DNA of 64,000 nucleotides from JAKFYM01 sp964416595. Its GTDB lineage: Bacteria; Bdellovibrionota; UBA1018; CAIPTA01. Both the position numbers and the translations under genes were made by a program. Position 1 is the stretch's first letter; each line of letters starts with the position of its first letter. The stretch covers positions 1 through 64,000 of the forward strand of contig CAYQES010000012.1 of NCBI GenBank assembly GCA_964416595.1. Direction: 5' to 3'. A model generated the notes under the pieces. The model ran no database searches and was not told where the DNA came from. It saw only the letters and a program-made list of their open reading frames with translations. Shown piece by piece: positions 43,299-52,392 of this stretch.

Positions 43299-44194
43299 TG
43301 GGCTTCCTCTTCCACAACCTCCAGTGGAAAGTTCTCTCAGTTTTTGTGGCCTTTGGCATTTGGTTTGTGGTGATGAGCTCTAACTCTATCGAGATCACCA
43401 AGGAAGTGGCCTTAGAATTAGATTTACCCACAGGTTTAGTAGTTGCCAACGAAGTGCCCGATCGGGTGAGTTTTCGTCTCTCGGGTTCTAAATTCTTTTT
43501 GCGTACGCTAGCTAATTCCTTAGACACGATCCGTATCGATCTCACCAAGGCCAAAGCGGGGCCCACGTATTACAAAATTGAAAAAGAATCGCTGCACTTA
43601 CCCATTGGCGTGAAAGTAACGTCGATTAGTCCTAACACTTTAAATCCCGTTCTCGAAGCCTTAGACCGCCGCTCTGTGCCCGTAGAGATCGTGGAGAAAA
43701 ATCGTCTACCTAACGGCTACCGTTTGGTGCGCTTGCAGGCCATGCCGAAAAATGTGCGCATTCGGGGCCCGCGCAATGTGGTAGAAAAAATTTCTGTGAT
43801 CCGCTCTCAGCCCGTAGATCTTTCCGATATTCCCGCCAGTTTAAAGTGGGATCTGCCTTTAACTACAGGGCATCCTAATGTGTTTTTTGAAGAAGAAGTG
43901 GAGCCAAAAATTTCCATAGAAGTGGAACCTACGGGTTCAAACTTCCGGGTGGCCGGAGTGCCACTAAAAGTGAAAACTTCTAAGGAATTCACAGTGAATC
44001 CGGAAAAGGTGGCTCTGTATGTGAATTGCCCACCAAACCTCATCAAGACCTTGACCCCCGATAAAGTGCGGGCGTATGTGGATGTGCCAGAAACAAAAAG
44101 CGGTACCTATGTGCGAGAGGTGAAGGCAGATCTTCCGAATGGAGTGAAGCTGGTGCGCGTGGTGCCTGATCGGGTGCAGTTAAAGTTGGAATAG
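43298..44194 (+). CDS. cdaR: YbbR-domain protein, CdaA regulator
   Basis: A 298-residue protein with one N-terminal membrane helix (about residues 10-27) and then extracytoplasmic YbbR repeats, each with a variable beta-rich pattern: GLVVANEVPDRVSFRLSGSK, RSVPVEIVEKNRLPNGYRL, and FTVNPEKVALYVNCPPNLI. CdaR binds and modulates CdaA in Gram-positive bacteria. The ATG shares one base with the cdaA stop. Function is inferred from domain and position. Confidence 0.88.
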   Translation: MGFLFHNLQWKVLSVFVAFGIWFVVMSSNSIEITKEVALELDLPTGLVVANEVPDRVSFRLSGSKFFLRTLANSLDTIRIDLTKAKAGPTYYKIEKESLHLPIGVKVTSISPNTLNPVLEALDRRSVPVEIVEKNRLPNGYRLVRLQAMPKNVRIRGPRNVVEKISVIRSQPVDLSDIPASLKWDLPLTTGHPNVFFEEEVEPKISIEVEPTGSNFRVAGVPLKVKTSKEFTVNPEKVALYVNCPPNLIKTLTPDKVRAYVDVPETKSGTYVREVKADLPNGVKLVRVVPDRVQLKLE

Positions 44195-44206
44195 GGGAGA
44201 TTTTAA

Positions 44207-45613
44207 GTGAAACGCCAGCGACTATTTGGGACAGACGGGATTCGGGGCATGGCCAATCGTTTCCCCATGAACGCGGAAGTGGCGTTACAAGTGGGTGCGG
44301 CCACGGCCCAGGTGCTCTTGGCTCGAAATGGCGGCGGCCGCCGCACGCACTATCCCAAACCCCGCATTATCATCGGGAAAGACACTCGCCTTTCTTGTTA
44401 TATGATTGAGCAAGCACTCACGAGCGGCATTTGCTCCATGGGCGCCGATGTGTTGCTCACAGGCCCCTTGCCTACTCCTGCCATCGCCTTCCTTGTGCAG
44501 AATATGCGGGCTGATGCGGGCATTGTGGTGAGTGCTTCCCACAACGCGTACCACGATAATGGAATCAAAATTTTCGACCACGAAGGCTATAAGCTTTCCG
44601 ATTCCGTGGAGCAACAGATCGAAAAAATCGTTTGGGATTATATCGAAAATTCCGGACCCATGGGCGAAGGCGAAAATCATCCCATCAATGAAAGAATTGG
44701 CCGCACGGTGCGCATCGAAGATGCTGGCGGCCGCTATTTGGTGAATTTAAAAAACTCTCTACCCCCCGGTTTCCATTTGCAAGATGTGCCCGTGGTGGTG
44801 GATTGCGCAAATGGCGCCGCTTATAAGGTTGCGCCCATGTTGTTTCGGGAGCTTGGTGCCAAGGTGATCACCCGGGGCTGTGAGCCCGATGGTTTGAATA
44901 TCAATAAAGGCGTGGGTGCGCTCTATCCCGAAGTGGCCGCGGGGGCTGTGGTGGAATTCGGTGCCAAGATAGGTATTTCTTTGGATGGAGACGCGGATCG
45001 CCTGATTCTTTCCGACGACACCGGCGCCATAGTGAACGGCGACCAAATCATGGGCATTTGCGCTCTTGAGTTAAAACGCCAAGGTAAACTTTCTCGCAAC
45101 ACTGTGGTGGCCACGCCCATGAGCAATATGGGTTTAGAACTCTACTTAAAAGATTTAGGCATCACTCTGGTGCGGGCCAATGTGGGCGATCGCTATGTGC
45201 TGGAAGAAATGCGAACTCATGGTTACAGCTTCGGCGGCGAACAAAGCGGACATTTGATTTTCGGGGAGCACGGATCCACAGGCGATGGCTTGCTTGCATC
45301 CTTGATGGTGCTGGAAATCATGAACCGCACCGGGAAACCCTTGTCAGAACTAAAAAAAGAAGTGCCGCTTCTGCCGCAAGTGCGGGAAGATGTGCGCGTC
45401 ATCGAGAAAAAACCCATTTCCGAATTGCCCAAAGTGCAGAAGCTTATCCAGGAAGCAGAAAAAGAATTGGCTGGTCGGGGTAGAGTGTTTGTGCGTTACT
45501 CTGGCACCGAACCTCTCATTCGCGTGATGCTCGAGGGCGAAGATTTGCAAGTGATCCGCGGCCACGCCAAAAAAATCGCCGCCGCTTTTGCTAAGGCCGT
45601 GGGCGAGAAGTGA
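44207..45613 (+). CDS. glmM: Phosphoglucosamine mutase
   Basis: It turns glucosamine 6-phosphate into glucosamine 1-phosphate for peptidoglycan and LPS. The 468-residue product begins RLFGTDGIRGMAN, has the phosphoserine loop SASHNAYHDNG with catalytic Ser111, the metal site DGDADRLIL, and the phosphate-binding end RYSGTEPLIRVM. The start is a GTG at 44207. In bacteria with CdaA, GlmM can bind and inhibit the cyclase, and its position downstream of cdaA-cdaR supports that link. Confidence 0.96.
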   Translation: MKRQRLFGTDGIRGMANRFPMNAEVALQVGAATAQVLLARNGGGRRTHYPKPRIIIGKDTRLSCYMIEQALTSGICSMGADVLLTGPLPTPAIAFLVQNMRADAGIVVSASHNAYHDNGIKIFDHEGYKLSDSVEQQIEKIVWDYIENSGPMGEGENHPINERIGRTVRIEDAGGRYLVNLKNSLPPGFHLQDVPVVVDCANGAAYKVAPMLFRELGAKVITRGCEPDGLNINKGVGALYPEVAAGAVVEFGAKIGISLDGDADRLILSDDTGAIVNGDQIMGICALELKRQGKLSRNTVVATPMSNMGLELYLKDLGITLVRANVGDRYVLEEMRTHGYSFGGEQSGHLIFGEHGSTGDGLLASLMVLEIMNRTGKPLSELKKEVPLLPQVREDVRVIEKKPISELPKVQKLIQEAEKELAGRGRVFVRYSGTEPLIRVMLEGEDLQVIRGHAKKIAAAFAKAVGEK

Positions 45614-45990
45614 ACATCCTCGGCCACGGCATCGATCTCGTTTCCCTCTCCCGTTTTGAAGAAGTTTTAGAGCGGCAAGGCTCCGCTTTTGAAAAACGCT
45701 ATTTTTCTTCCGCCGAAATTGCCTACTGCCGGCAAAAGCCCCATCCCCATAAACACTTCGCGGCCCGCTTTGCGGCCAAGGAAGCGTACGGCAAGGCCCT
45801 AGGGTTAGGCATTGGCGCCAGCGGTGAGATGGTGGAGGTGGAAGTAGTGTTAGATGAGAAGGGCGCGCCCTCTTTAAAACTTTCGGGCCGGGCGCGGGAG
45901 ATTTTTACTAAAGCGGGTGGCAAAGAAATTTTTGTGAGTCTCTCCCACGATGGGGATATGGCCATGGCTTCCGTGATTCTTACGAATTAA
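45610..45990 (+). CDS. acpS: Holo-[acyl-carrier-protein] synthase
   Basis: It transfers 4'-phosphopantetheine from CoA to acyl carrier protein. The 126-residue product is full length: GHGIDLVSLSRFEEVLER with the metal-binding Asp, then HFAARFAAKEAYGKALGLG with the second acidic ligand, and VSLSHDGDMAMASVIL at the end. A GTG start overlaps the glmM stop as GTGA. The 3' end overlaps the convergent ArsC-family gene by 11 bases. Confidence 0.95.
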   Translation: MNILGHGIDLVSLSRFEEVLERQGSAFEKRYFSSAEIAYCRQKPHPHKHFAARFAAKEAYGKALGLGIGASGEMVEVEVVLDEKGAPSLKLSGRAREIFTKAGGKEIFVSLSHDGDMAMASVILTN

Positions 45991-46303
45991 GTTCTTTCCA
46001 GCGCTCTGGCGGCCGGGCAATCAGGGCCTTCTCCCCCCGAATTACGATCGGGCGTTCCATGAGCTCGGGATTTTGGGCCAGTTGTTTGGCAATGGCTTTG
46101 GAATCGGTGATGTGTGCTTGTCCACGAACAAGACGGTCGGGAGAATCTAGTAATTTTCCCATGAGCGCCAAGAGAGATTCTTCCTTCAAAGGATGCCGCA
46201 GGTATTCAATCACCTCAGGCTCGATTCCGGCCTCCTGCAATAGCCGCAGGGCTTCCCGGCTTTTTGAGCATTGGGGGTTATGTAGGATGGTCCATTCCTT
46301 CAT
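45980..46303 (-). CDS. ArsC-family reductase (arsenate reductase / YfgD-like)
   Basis: A 107-residue thioredoxin-fold protein. The active-site motif HNPQCSKSREAL with Cys12, and later PIVIRGEKALIARPPERW, match the glutaredoxin-dependent ArsC/YfgD family. No arsenic-resistance genes are nearby, so a YfgD-like role is as likely as arsenate reduction. The ATG at 46303 fits the family N-terminus; longer open frame upstream is not homologous. It diverges from nnr by 88 bases. Confidence 0.85.
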   Translation of the reverse strand: MKEWTILHNPQCSKSREALRLLQEAGIEPEVIEYLRHPLKEESLLALMGKLLDSPDRLVRGQAHITDSKAIAKQLAQNPELMERPIVIRGEKALIARPPERWKELNS

Positions 46304-46391
46304 GGGCCATTTATGGCCTAGCTTTATTTTCCTGGCAAAATAATTCTGTGGTCGTTTTTTTGGTGCTAGTATGGCTTCAAAGGAGCTCTTT

Positions 46392-47957
46392 ATGCGAGTG
46401 GTCACAGCCCGGGAAATGCGCGATATTGATGAGTTAGCGATCCAGAAATTTAAGATCCCTTCTATCGTGCTCATGGAAAATGCGGGCCTCAGGGCCGCGG
46501 AGATCGTGGCCCAAAAACATAGCGAGCTCCACTACAATTCAGAAATTTTGGTGTTCGCCGGCAAGGGCAAAAACGGGGGCGATGCCCTTGTGGTGGCTCG
46601 GCAACTGGTGGCCATGGGCAAGCGCTTACGGCTCTTTTTGCTCCATAGCTTTGATGCCTATCAAGGAGAGTCGAAACAAAATTTGGAAATTTTATTGGAG
46701 CAAAAAATTCGTCCGATCGTGCTGGATAATGTGGGGCCATTAGAAGAGTTTTTTCATTCGGCCACGGGCCCATTTTTAGCTGTGGACGGTTTGCTCGGCA
46801 TCGGTTTCAAAGGCCCCTTGGCAGGATTGTTTGCGGATGTGGTGGATATCATCAACGCCAAAATAGATTTTGTTGTGTCCCTCGATATCGCCACGGGTGT
46901 GGACGCTACCACCGGCCAAATTATCGGCCAATCCATCCATAGCGATCTCACCGTGGCTTTTGGTTTTGCCAAACTTGGTCACTTCATTGCACCTGGCGCG
47001 CTCCACAGAGGAGAATTGCAGGTGGTGGATATTGCATTGCCTATGGGCTTTCGCTCCGGTGGCAATATCCACGCGCTCACAAAAGATAATGTTGCGCCAC
47101 TCCTGAAACGGCGGGATCAATACGGCCATAAAAATTCCTTTGGCCACACTTTGCTTATTGGCGGATCTAGAGGGAAATTGGGTGCCATCTGCATGGCTGC
47201 TCGTGCTTGCCTTAGAGTGGGAACAGGCCTCGCCACTGTAGCTACTTGGGAAGATTCTTATGATCAGCTTTTAGCCCGTGCCGATGATGAGATCATGTGC
47301 TTGCCCGTGAATTTCGACGAAAAACGCTACAATGAATACAAAGAGCAGATTCATTATTATTCTTCCGTGGTGGTAGGCCCGGGCATGGGCACAGGTGAGC
47401 GCGCTCAGAAGCTACTATCAGATCTAATCGATTACTACCGGGGGCCTTTGGTGATCGATGCCGATGGCATCACGATTTTGGCTCGGGAAGAAATCCGAGC
47501 GAAACTCCATGGCCGTAAAAATCCCACCATCCTCACGCCCCATCCTGGCGAGCTTTCCCGTTTATTAAATGTGCCCACGTCTGAGGTGGTAAACCAACCG
47601 AAAGAAATGGTGGAGCGGGCCGCGGAAGAGACCAATAGCGTGGTGTTGTTGAAGGGAGCAACCACCTTCATCTGCGGAGGCGAAGGCCATATTTATTTAA
47701 ACCACTATCCCAACGACGGCATGGCCACCGCAGGTTCCGGTGACGTGCTCGCGGGCATGATCGGCGGCATCGTGGGCCAGCAGCGCATGAATCCAAAAGA
47801 TGCGGTTTGTTTAGGCGTTTACCTCCACAGCATGGCCGGGGATTTGGCGGCTAAGCGCTTAGGCCACCGTTCCATGACGGCTTCCGATATTATTTCTCAT
47901 CTTGGAGATTCCTTCTTGGATCTACGGCAGCACCGGGAGTTAGTGGATCCGGTGTAA
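46392..47957 (+). CDS. nnr: Bifunctional NAD(P)H-hydrate repair enzyme (epimerase and dehydratase)
   Basis: It repairs hydrated NAD(P)H: the N-terminal YjeF domain epimerises the R and S forms and the C-terminal domain dehydrates the S form with ADP or ATP. The 521-residue product shows VVTAREMRDIDEL, VFAGKGKNGGDALVVARQL and AVDGLLGIGFKGPL in the first half, and VVGPGMGTG, LVIDADGITIL, ILTPHPGELSRLL and TAGSGDVLAGMIGG in the second. AAGGAG precedes ATG 46392. Both domains look complete. Confidence 0.94.
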   Translation: MRVVTAREMRDIDELAIQKFKIPSIVLMENAGLRAAEIVAQKHSELHYNSEILVFAGKGKNGGDALVVARQLVAMGKRLRLFLLHSFDAYQGESKQNLEILLEQKIRPIVLDNVGPLEEFFHSATGPFLAVDGLLGIGFKGPLAGLFADVVDIINAKIDFVVSLDIATGVDATTGQIIGQSIHSDLTVAFGFAKLGHFIAPGALHRGELQVVDIALPMGFRSGGNIHALTKDNVAPLLKRRDQYGHKNSFGHTLLIGGSRGKLGAICMAARACLRVGTGLATVATWEDSYDQLLARADDEIMCLPVNFDEKRYNEYKEQIHYYSSVVVGPGMGTGERAQKLLSDLIDYYRGPLVIDADGITILAREEIRAKLHGRKNPTILTPHPGELSRLLNVPTSEVVNQPKEMVERAAEETNSVVLLKGATTFICGGEGHIYLNHYPNDGMATAGSGDVLAGMIGGIVGQQRMNPKDAVCLGVYLHSMAGDLAAKRLGHRSMTASDIISHLGDSFLDLRQHRELVDPV

Positions 47958-47977
47958 TTCTGAAGGAGAAAGTGTTC

Positions 47978-48862
47978 ATGGCAGATAAGTTAAACATGAA
48001 GTTTTTTTTGTGCGCAATCTCGTTTGCCTTTTCGGGAAGTGCACTTGCTTTTACGGATACGGTGGCAGGATCTCCCTCTCTTCTGAGTAAAAGCTCTAGT
48101 TCAAGTAAAAAAAGTAATTCCGTTAACAGCAGTTATTTTTTATTTATGAATTCCATTGTGGAAAATGGGAAGTGTAAAAAAGATTCGATCGATCAATTAC
48201 TCAAGGGTTTTAATGTAAGAGGCCAAGGGTCTTTTTCTTCAACGGGTTTAAACTTACTCAATAACTTTATACCAAGTGAAGTTTTACCGGAGTTTAATTT
48301 TGCAATGAGTAGTTTGAATTCAACACAAACCCAGGGATGTGTGCCGTTACAAACTGATAAATCATTGCAAGCGTTTGTTAATGATGGTTTGTCCATTGTT
48401 TGGTTCCAGAATATTTCAGATGAAAAAGCGGTGCTTAAGCAAACTTTTCAAATTAGAGAGGGGAAGGTGTGGAGGTTTGTAAAATTTAACGATGGTTCTA
48501 CCATGCTTCAAGCCACCTCGGTTCATGATAGTAAAAAAATATTTTTTGAAATGCACTTGGATGAAAATAATATGCCTGTATCTATGATGAAATCAGAAGA
48601 TAAGAATTATGTGGAGATTGATTTTATCAAACAGACCATTCATGCGAAATCTAATGGGTATGATGTGGTAGTGAAATCTTATCGAGTGGATAAAGCTGCG
48701 GCAGTTACCGGTGCCCATGATTTAGATTTGGTCTATGAATGCAAAACGGATCCCGAAAACAATATTGTAAACTTCAATCTCGCCACTCAAAACAAACAAA
48801 CGGGCCTTGATATTACCATCAGAGCACCGGAGCTTTTTGAAAGTAAGCAGCCGGATAAATAA
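47978..48862 (+). CDS. Exported protein of unknown function
   Basis: A 294-residue protein whose signal peptide (MKFFLCAISFAFSGSALAF) starts at residue 7 of the chosen ORF. The mature part begins with a serine/lysine-rich stretch (LLSKSSSSSKKSNS) and continues with beta-rich segments (VWRFVKFNDGSTMLQATSV, YVEIDFIKQTIHAKS, YDVVVKSYRVDK), with single cysteines far apart. GAAGGAGAA supports ATG 47978, 20 bases after nnr. The gene is more AT-rich than its neighbours, so a later acquisition is possible. No family is recognised. Confidence 0.65.
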   Translation: MADKLNMKFFLCAISFAFSGSALAFTDTVAGSPSLLSKSSSSSKKSNSVNSSYFLFMNSIVENGKCKKDSIDQLLKGFNVRGQGSFSSTGLNLLNNFIPSEVLPEFNFAMSSLNSTQTQGCVPLQTDKSLQAFVNDGLSIVWFQNISDEKAVLKQTFQIREGKVWRFVKFNDGSTMLQATSVHDSKKIFFEMHLDENNMPVSMMKSEDKNYVEIDFIKQTIHAKSNGYDVVVKSYRVDKAAAVTGAHDLDLVYECKTDPENNIVNFNLATQNKQTGLDITIRAPELFESKQPDK

Positions 48863-48866
48863 ATTG

Positions 48867-49292
48867 ATGTATGCCCTTATGCTGCCCATAGAAAAATTGG
48901 TGAAGAAATTCGAAGACGGTTCCCTCTTACCCAGGGAATGGCACCACGCGGAACATTTGGCTGTTTGTTTCTGGTACCTGTGCCAATTGCCTTTTCAAGA
49001 AGTGGTGTATCGCCTAAAGCTCGGAATTTTAAAATACAATGAGATCTACAAAGTTCCCCAGACACCTGAGCGGGGCTACCACGAAACCATCACGCTCTTT
49101 TTTATTTTCTTTACGAAGAAATATTTAGAAGCGGAAAAAGATAAAGAGCGGGATTTTTCGGAACGAATAAATACGTTCTTAAGCGCGCACGGAGAATTCC
49201 TACCGCTCTTGCATCGCTATTATTCTAAACCGCTCTTAAATTCCTTAGATGCCCGCACCCGCTGGGTGGAGCCAGATTTAGAGCGGCTTTAG
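48867..49292 (+). CDS. Conserved-type hypothetical protein (141 residues)
   Basis: A 141-residue soluble protein, mostly helical, with the conserved-looking core REWHHAEHLAVCFWYLCQL and GYHETITLFFIFF. I have a vague recollection of a family with this HxEHL ... YHET pattern of unknown function, but cannot name it. The two histidine clusters could bind metal. The start is uncertain between ATG 48867 and ATG 48879; neither has a strong ribosome site. It lies 4 bases after the exported protein. Confidence 0.55.
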   Translation: MYALMLPIEKLVKKFEDGSLLPREWHHAEHLAVCFWYLCQLPFQEVVYRLKLGILKYNEIYKVPQTPERGYHETITLFFIFFTKKYLEAEKDKERDFSERINTFLSAHGEFLPLLHRYYSKPLLNSLDARTRWVEPDLERL

Positions 49293-49329
49293 CTCTTCCC
49301 AAGTGCCCAAAATCATGCGATTATGCGCT

Positions 49330-51786
49330 ATGCGTCACGGCCTGCAATCCCTACCCATTGATCCCTTTCTTCCTGAGATAGGGGAGAAGCTAAAAGCTCA
49401 TGCGGCCGTGGTGGTGAGCGCGGCCCCAGGCGCTGGTAAAACTACCCGTCTACCCCCAGAGCTCCTAAAGATCACAGACAAGGCCGTATGGGTGCTGGAG
49501 CCCCGTAGGATCGCCGCGATTTCCGCGAGCCAGCGGATCGCCGAGGAACAGGGCTGTGAGCTTGGCCGTGAAGTGGGCTACCAAGTGCGTTTTGAGAATC
49601 GGAGCTCTCCTAACACCCGCTTGCTCTTTCTCACAGAGGCGTTGCTGCTCAGAAAACTCCTCCAAGATCCCGAATTAAAAAATGTGGGCTGCGTGGTGCT
49701 GGATGAATTCCACGAGCGAAGTTTGCACGTGGATTTGGCTTTGGGGGCGTTAAAAGAATTGCAGGAACTTTCCCGGCCGGATTTGAAGATAGTGGTGATG
49801 TCCGCCACGTTGAACGCAAAACCTTTGGCAGAATATTTAAACGCCCCGGTAGTGGATGTGCCCGGCAAAGTTTTTCCTTTGGACATTCGTTTTGAAACGA
49901 AAGCCCAGCTTCTACGCACAGGCCCGGAATTCACGGATCGCATCAAAGCGTTGATCCAAAAAGCTGCCCGGGAAAATCCGGGAAATATCCTTTGCTTCTT
50001 GCCCGGTAGGGGCGAGATCGAGCGTTTGCGCTCTGAGTTTTCTGATGCACTACCACTCCATGGGCAATTAAGTTTACAGGAGCAAAAAGCGGCGCTTGCG
50101 CCCACACCGGGAAAAAGAAAAATTATTTTAGCCACCAATGTGGCCGAAAGCTCCCTCACTGTGGAAGGAGTGAGCGTAGTGGTAGATAGCGGCTTGGCCC
50201 GCCTCTCGCAAGTCCATCCGCGCACCGGCTTTGCTTCTTTAGATCTTGTACGGATTTCCAAAGCCTCTGCAATCCAGAGGAGCGGCCGCGCGGCGCGCAC
50301 GGGGCCAGGGGTGGTGTACCGGGCGTGGACAGCCTTTGACGAACAATCCATGCAGGAGTTTGAGGCGGCAGAAATTTTCCGTTCGGATCTTTCGGAGGCG
50401 CTTCTTCTTCTTTCCGCTTTGGGCGTTCCCCAATGGGAAAATTTTAGTTGGTTTGAAGCCCCCTCGGCTCGTTTATTAACCCAAGCTCGGGATTTTTTAT
50501 TGGCCCTTGGGGCAATCGATAGCAGTGGCAAGCTTACGGCTCTTGGAAATGAGCTCCGGCAATTTCCGCTCCATCCACGCTTGGCAAAGCTTTTGTGGGA
50601 AGGAAAAAAACTTAACATCAGAGCTTTAGCCTGTGAGTTAGCCGCATTGTTATCGGAACCGGGCAAGCGCTTAGCCTTTTCTTACGAAATGGAAAATGAT
50701 CTCTATCTTCGTTGGCAGGAATGGAAGCGTTTGAGAAATAAATCGATCACCAAAGCCTCTGATCAATTGAAGGCGCTTTTGGGTTGCCAAGGCGAAGAAT
50801 CTACTGACGATGATTGGCTTTTGGCTCCAGAATTATTATTGGCTGTGTATCCCGATCGCTTGAGTCGCCGGCGTAAAGTAAATGAATCCCAAGGAAAAAT
50901 GGTGGGCGGCCGGGGCGTGAAACTGCATCCGGATTCCAGCGTAAAAACTTCCGAATATTTTTTAGCCCTAGAGCTTTCCGAGGGGCGGGATGCGGCGGAA
51001 ACTTTGGTGTTCCAAGCCATTGGTCTTGCCAATGAACTCGTGGAAAGTTTGCCCACCCAGCCCATGGAGCGAGTAGAGTGGGACGAAGAAAAAAAGCGCT
51101 TCTTTGTGGTGGAAAATAAAGAGTGGCAGGGGCTCGCCATTGGTTCCGAGCACCGCCGCCCGGCGGAAGCCAATGAGGTGGGCGAACAGCTCGCGGCTTT
51201 AACTTTTGCCCGTTGGCAATGGCTCCTTCAAGAGCAACCCGATTTAAGCCAGTGGTGGGCTCGCCTCGAAGTTTTGCATCGCTTGCAACCGAGCTTGCCT
51301 CTTCTCACCCAGGAGCAAATCCAAGAGGCCTTATCCCAAGCTTGTTATGGGGAAAATTCCTTGGAAAAAGTTTTGGCCAAAGATCTTGTTCCTTTTTTCG
51401 AGAACCTTTTGCCCGAGGCCCAGCGTGCCGCTCTCCAAAAAGAATGCCCGGCTTCTTGGGTGGTGCCGAGCGGTAGCCGCTTACGAATCCAATACACAGA
51501 AGAACAAGGCCCTCAGGTGGAGGTTCGTTTACAAGAATTATTTGGTCTAAAGGCTGCTCCGAAAGTTGCTGGCCAAGCGCTCACGCTTTTTTTACTCGCG
51601 CCCAACTATCGGCCTGTGCAAGTAACTCGAGATCTGGAAAGTTTTTGGAAAAATGGATATCCGCAAGTGAGAAAAGAAATGCGAGCCCGTTATCCAAAGC
51701 ACAGCTGGCCCGAAGATCCCACAACAGCACTTCCACAAGCCAAGGGTCGAGCTCGAGGAGCCCTACCTCCGGAGATGAAAGCGTGA
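49330..51786 (+). CDS. hrpB: ATP-dependent RNA helicase HrpB
   Basis: A DEAH-box helicase of 818 residues, a normal HrpB length. Walker A is GAGKTT (34-39), Walker B is DEFH (125-128) in VVLDEFHERSLHVDLALG, motif III is VMSATLN, and motif VI is SAIQRSGRAARTGPG. The long C-terminal half (LALELSEGRDAAETLVF, then the HrpB_C part ending YPKHSWPEDP) is characteristic. The precise substrate of HrpB is poorly known. Starts at GTG 49303 or ATG 49315 are also possible; 49330 best fits the family N-terminus. Confidence 0.92.
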   Translation: MRHGLQSLPIDPFLPEIGEKLKAHAAVVVSAAPGAGKTTRLPPELLKITDKAVWVLEPRRIAAISASQRIAEEQGCELGREVGYQVRFENRSSPNTRLLFLTEALLLRKLLQDPELKNVGCVVLDEFHERSLHVDLALGALKELQELSRPDLKIVVMSATLNAKPLAEYLNAPVVDVPGKVFPLDIRFETKAQLLRTGPEFTDRIKALIQKAARENPGNILCFLPGRGEIERLRSEFSDALPLHGQLSLQEQKAALAPTPGKRKIILATNVAESSLTVEGVSVVVDSGLARLSQVHPRTGFASLDLVRISKASAIQRSGRAARTGPGVVYRAWTAFDEQSMQEFEAAEIFRSDLSEALLLLSALGVPQWENFSWFEAPSARLLTQARDFLLALGAIDSSGKLTALGNELRQFPLHPRLAKLLWEGKKLNIRALACELAALLSEPGKRLAFSYEMENDLYLRWQEWKRLRNKSITKASDQLKALLGCQGEESTDDDWLLAPELLLAVYPDRLSRRRKVNESQGKMVGGRGVKLHPDSSVKTSEYFLALELSEGRDAAETLVFQAIGLANELVESLPTQPMERVEWDEEKKRFFVVENKEWQGLAIGSEHRRPAEANEVGEQLAALTFARWQWLLQEQPDLSQWWARLEVLHRLQPSLPLLTQEQIQEALSQACYGENSLEKVLAKDLVPFFENLLPEAQRAALQKECPASWVVPSGSRLRIQYTEEQGPQVEVRLQELFGLKAAPKVAGQALTLFLLAPNYRPVQVTRDLESFWKNGYPQVRKEMRARYPKHSWPEDPTTALPQAKGRARGALPPEMKA

Positions 51787-52223
51787 ACGTAGAAATCAAA
51801 AGCCCCGAGGCCATGGAAGCTTGGGGTTACCAATTTGCGGCGAGCCTTAGGCCGGGAGATATTGTAAAAATTACAGGCCCCTTGGGGGCGGGGAAAACCA
51901 CTTTGGTGAGGGGGCTTGTCGCGGGTTTGGGTGGAAATCCGGATGAAGTTCATAGTCCAACTTTCTCTTTGGTTCATGTATATCAAACACCGACTGTTTC
52001 AATAAACCATTGCGATTTCTATAGGTTAGCAGATAATTCGGACTTGGAGGATTTCGGCGGATTGGAATTTTTTGATACCTCCGCAATCTATTTTGTGGAG
52101 TGGCCGGAGAGAATCCGACTTTGGAAATCAATTACCTCGAACCGCTTGCTACACTTGGATCTTCGGATTGACGAATCGAGTCACGTGCGGCATTTGTCCG
52201 CGAAAATAAAAATTGTAGACTAA
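51783..52223 (+). CDS. tsaE: tRNA threonylcarbamoyladenosine biosynthesis ATPase TsaE
   Basis: It powers the TsaBDE complex that installs t6A at position 37 of ANN-reading tRNAs. The 146-residue product has the P-loop TGPLGAGKTTLVRGL (31-45), HSPTFSLVHVY and FVEWPERI. It begins at GTG 51783, which overlaps the hrpB stop as GTGA. A second tRNA-37 enzyme gene, mtaB, which thiolates t6A, lies 3 kb downstream. Confidence 0.93.
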   Translation: MNVEIKSPEAMEAWGYQFAASLRPGDIVKITGPLGAGKTTLVRGLVAGLGGNPDEVHSPTFSLVHVYQTPTVSINHCDFYRLADNSDLEDFGGLEFFDTSAIYFVEWPERIRLWKSITSNRLLHLDLRIDESSHVRHLSAKIKIVD

Positions 52224-52234
52224 AACATTTTTGC

Positions 52235-52259
52235 CTGTTGACTTTGAGAGTAGGGTAGG
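52235..52259. promoter_or_regulatory. Candidate Isc-type (IscR type 1) box upstream of the IscR-like gene
   Basis: The stretch from 52235 to 52259 contains GTTGACT, a five-base spacer, AGT and GGGTA. This follows the type 1 IscR-binding pattern (S-YY-GACT-n-www-n-AGT-C-RR-S-TA) at most positions, with mismatches at the outer left end and at the C after AGT. It lies 134 bases before the iscR-like start codon in a 169-base intergenic gap, the usual place for autoregulation. Confidence 0.45.
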
Positions 52260-52360
52260 AGACAACTTCTATATGATGCGTGGCATCAGTGCTGGCTAGT
52301 CGACCCTATTAGTTGATGCACTCTGTACGCTATGGTAAAAATATAAGTGGAAGCAAAGGA

Positions 52361-52379
52361 AGGACTCTAAGGAGTCTTA
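52361..52379. promoter_or_regulatory. Short inverted repeat before the IscR-like gene
   Basis: AGGACTC (52361-52367) and GAGTCTT (52372-52378) form a hairpin or operator-like repeat with a perfect GACTC/GAGTC core about 13 bases before the ATG, overlapping the leader region just before the ribosome-binding area. Confidence 0.3.
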
Positions 52380-52392
52380 GGGGGTAGAGAAT

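Noticed and set aside
49578..50666. A 362-codon minus-strand frame inside hrpB
   Set aside because: It is antisense to clear helicase motifs and its translation is serine/arginine-rich without any domain pattern.
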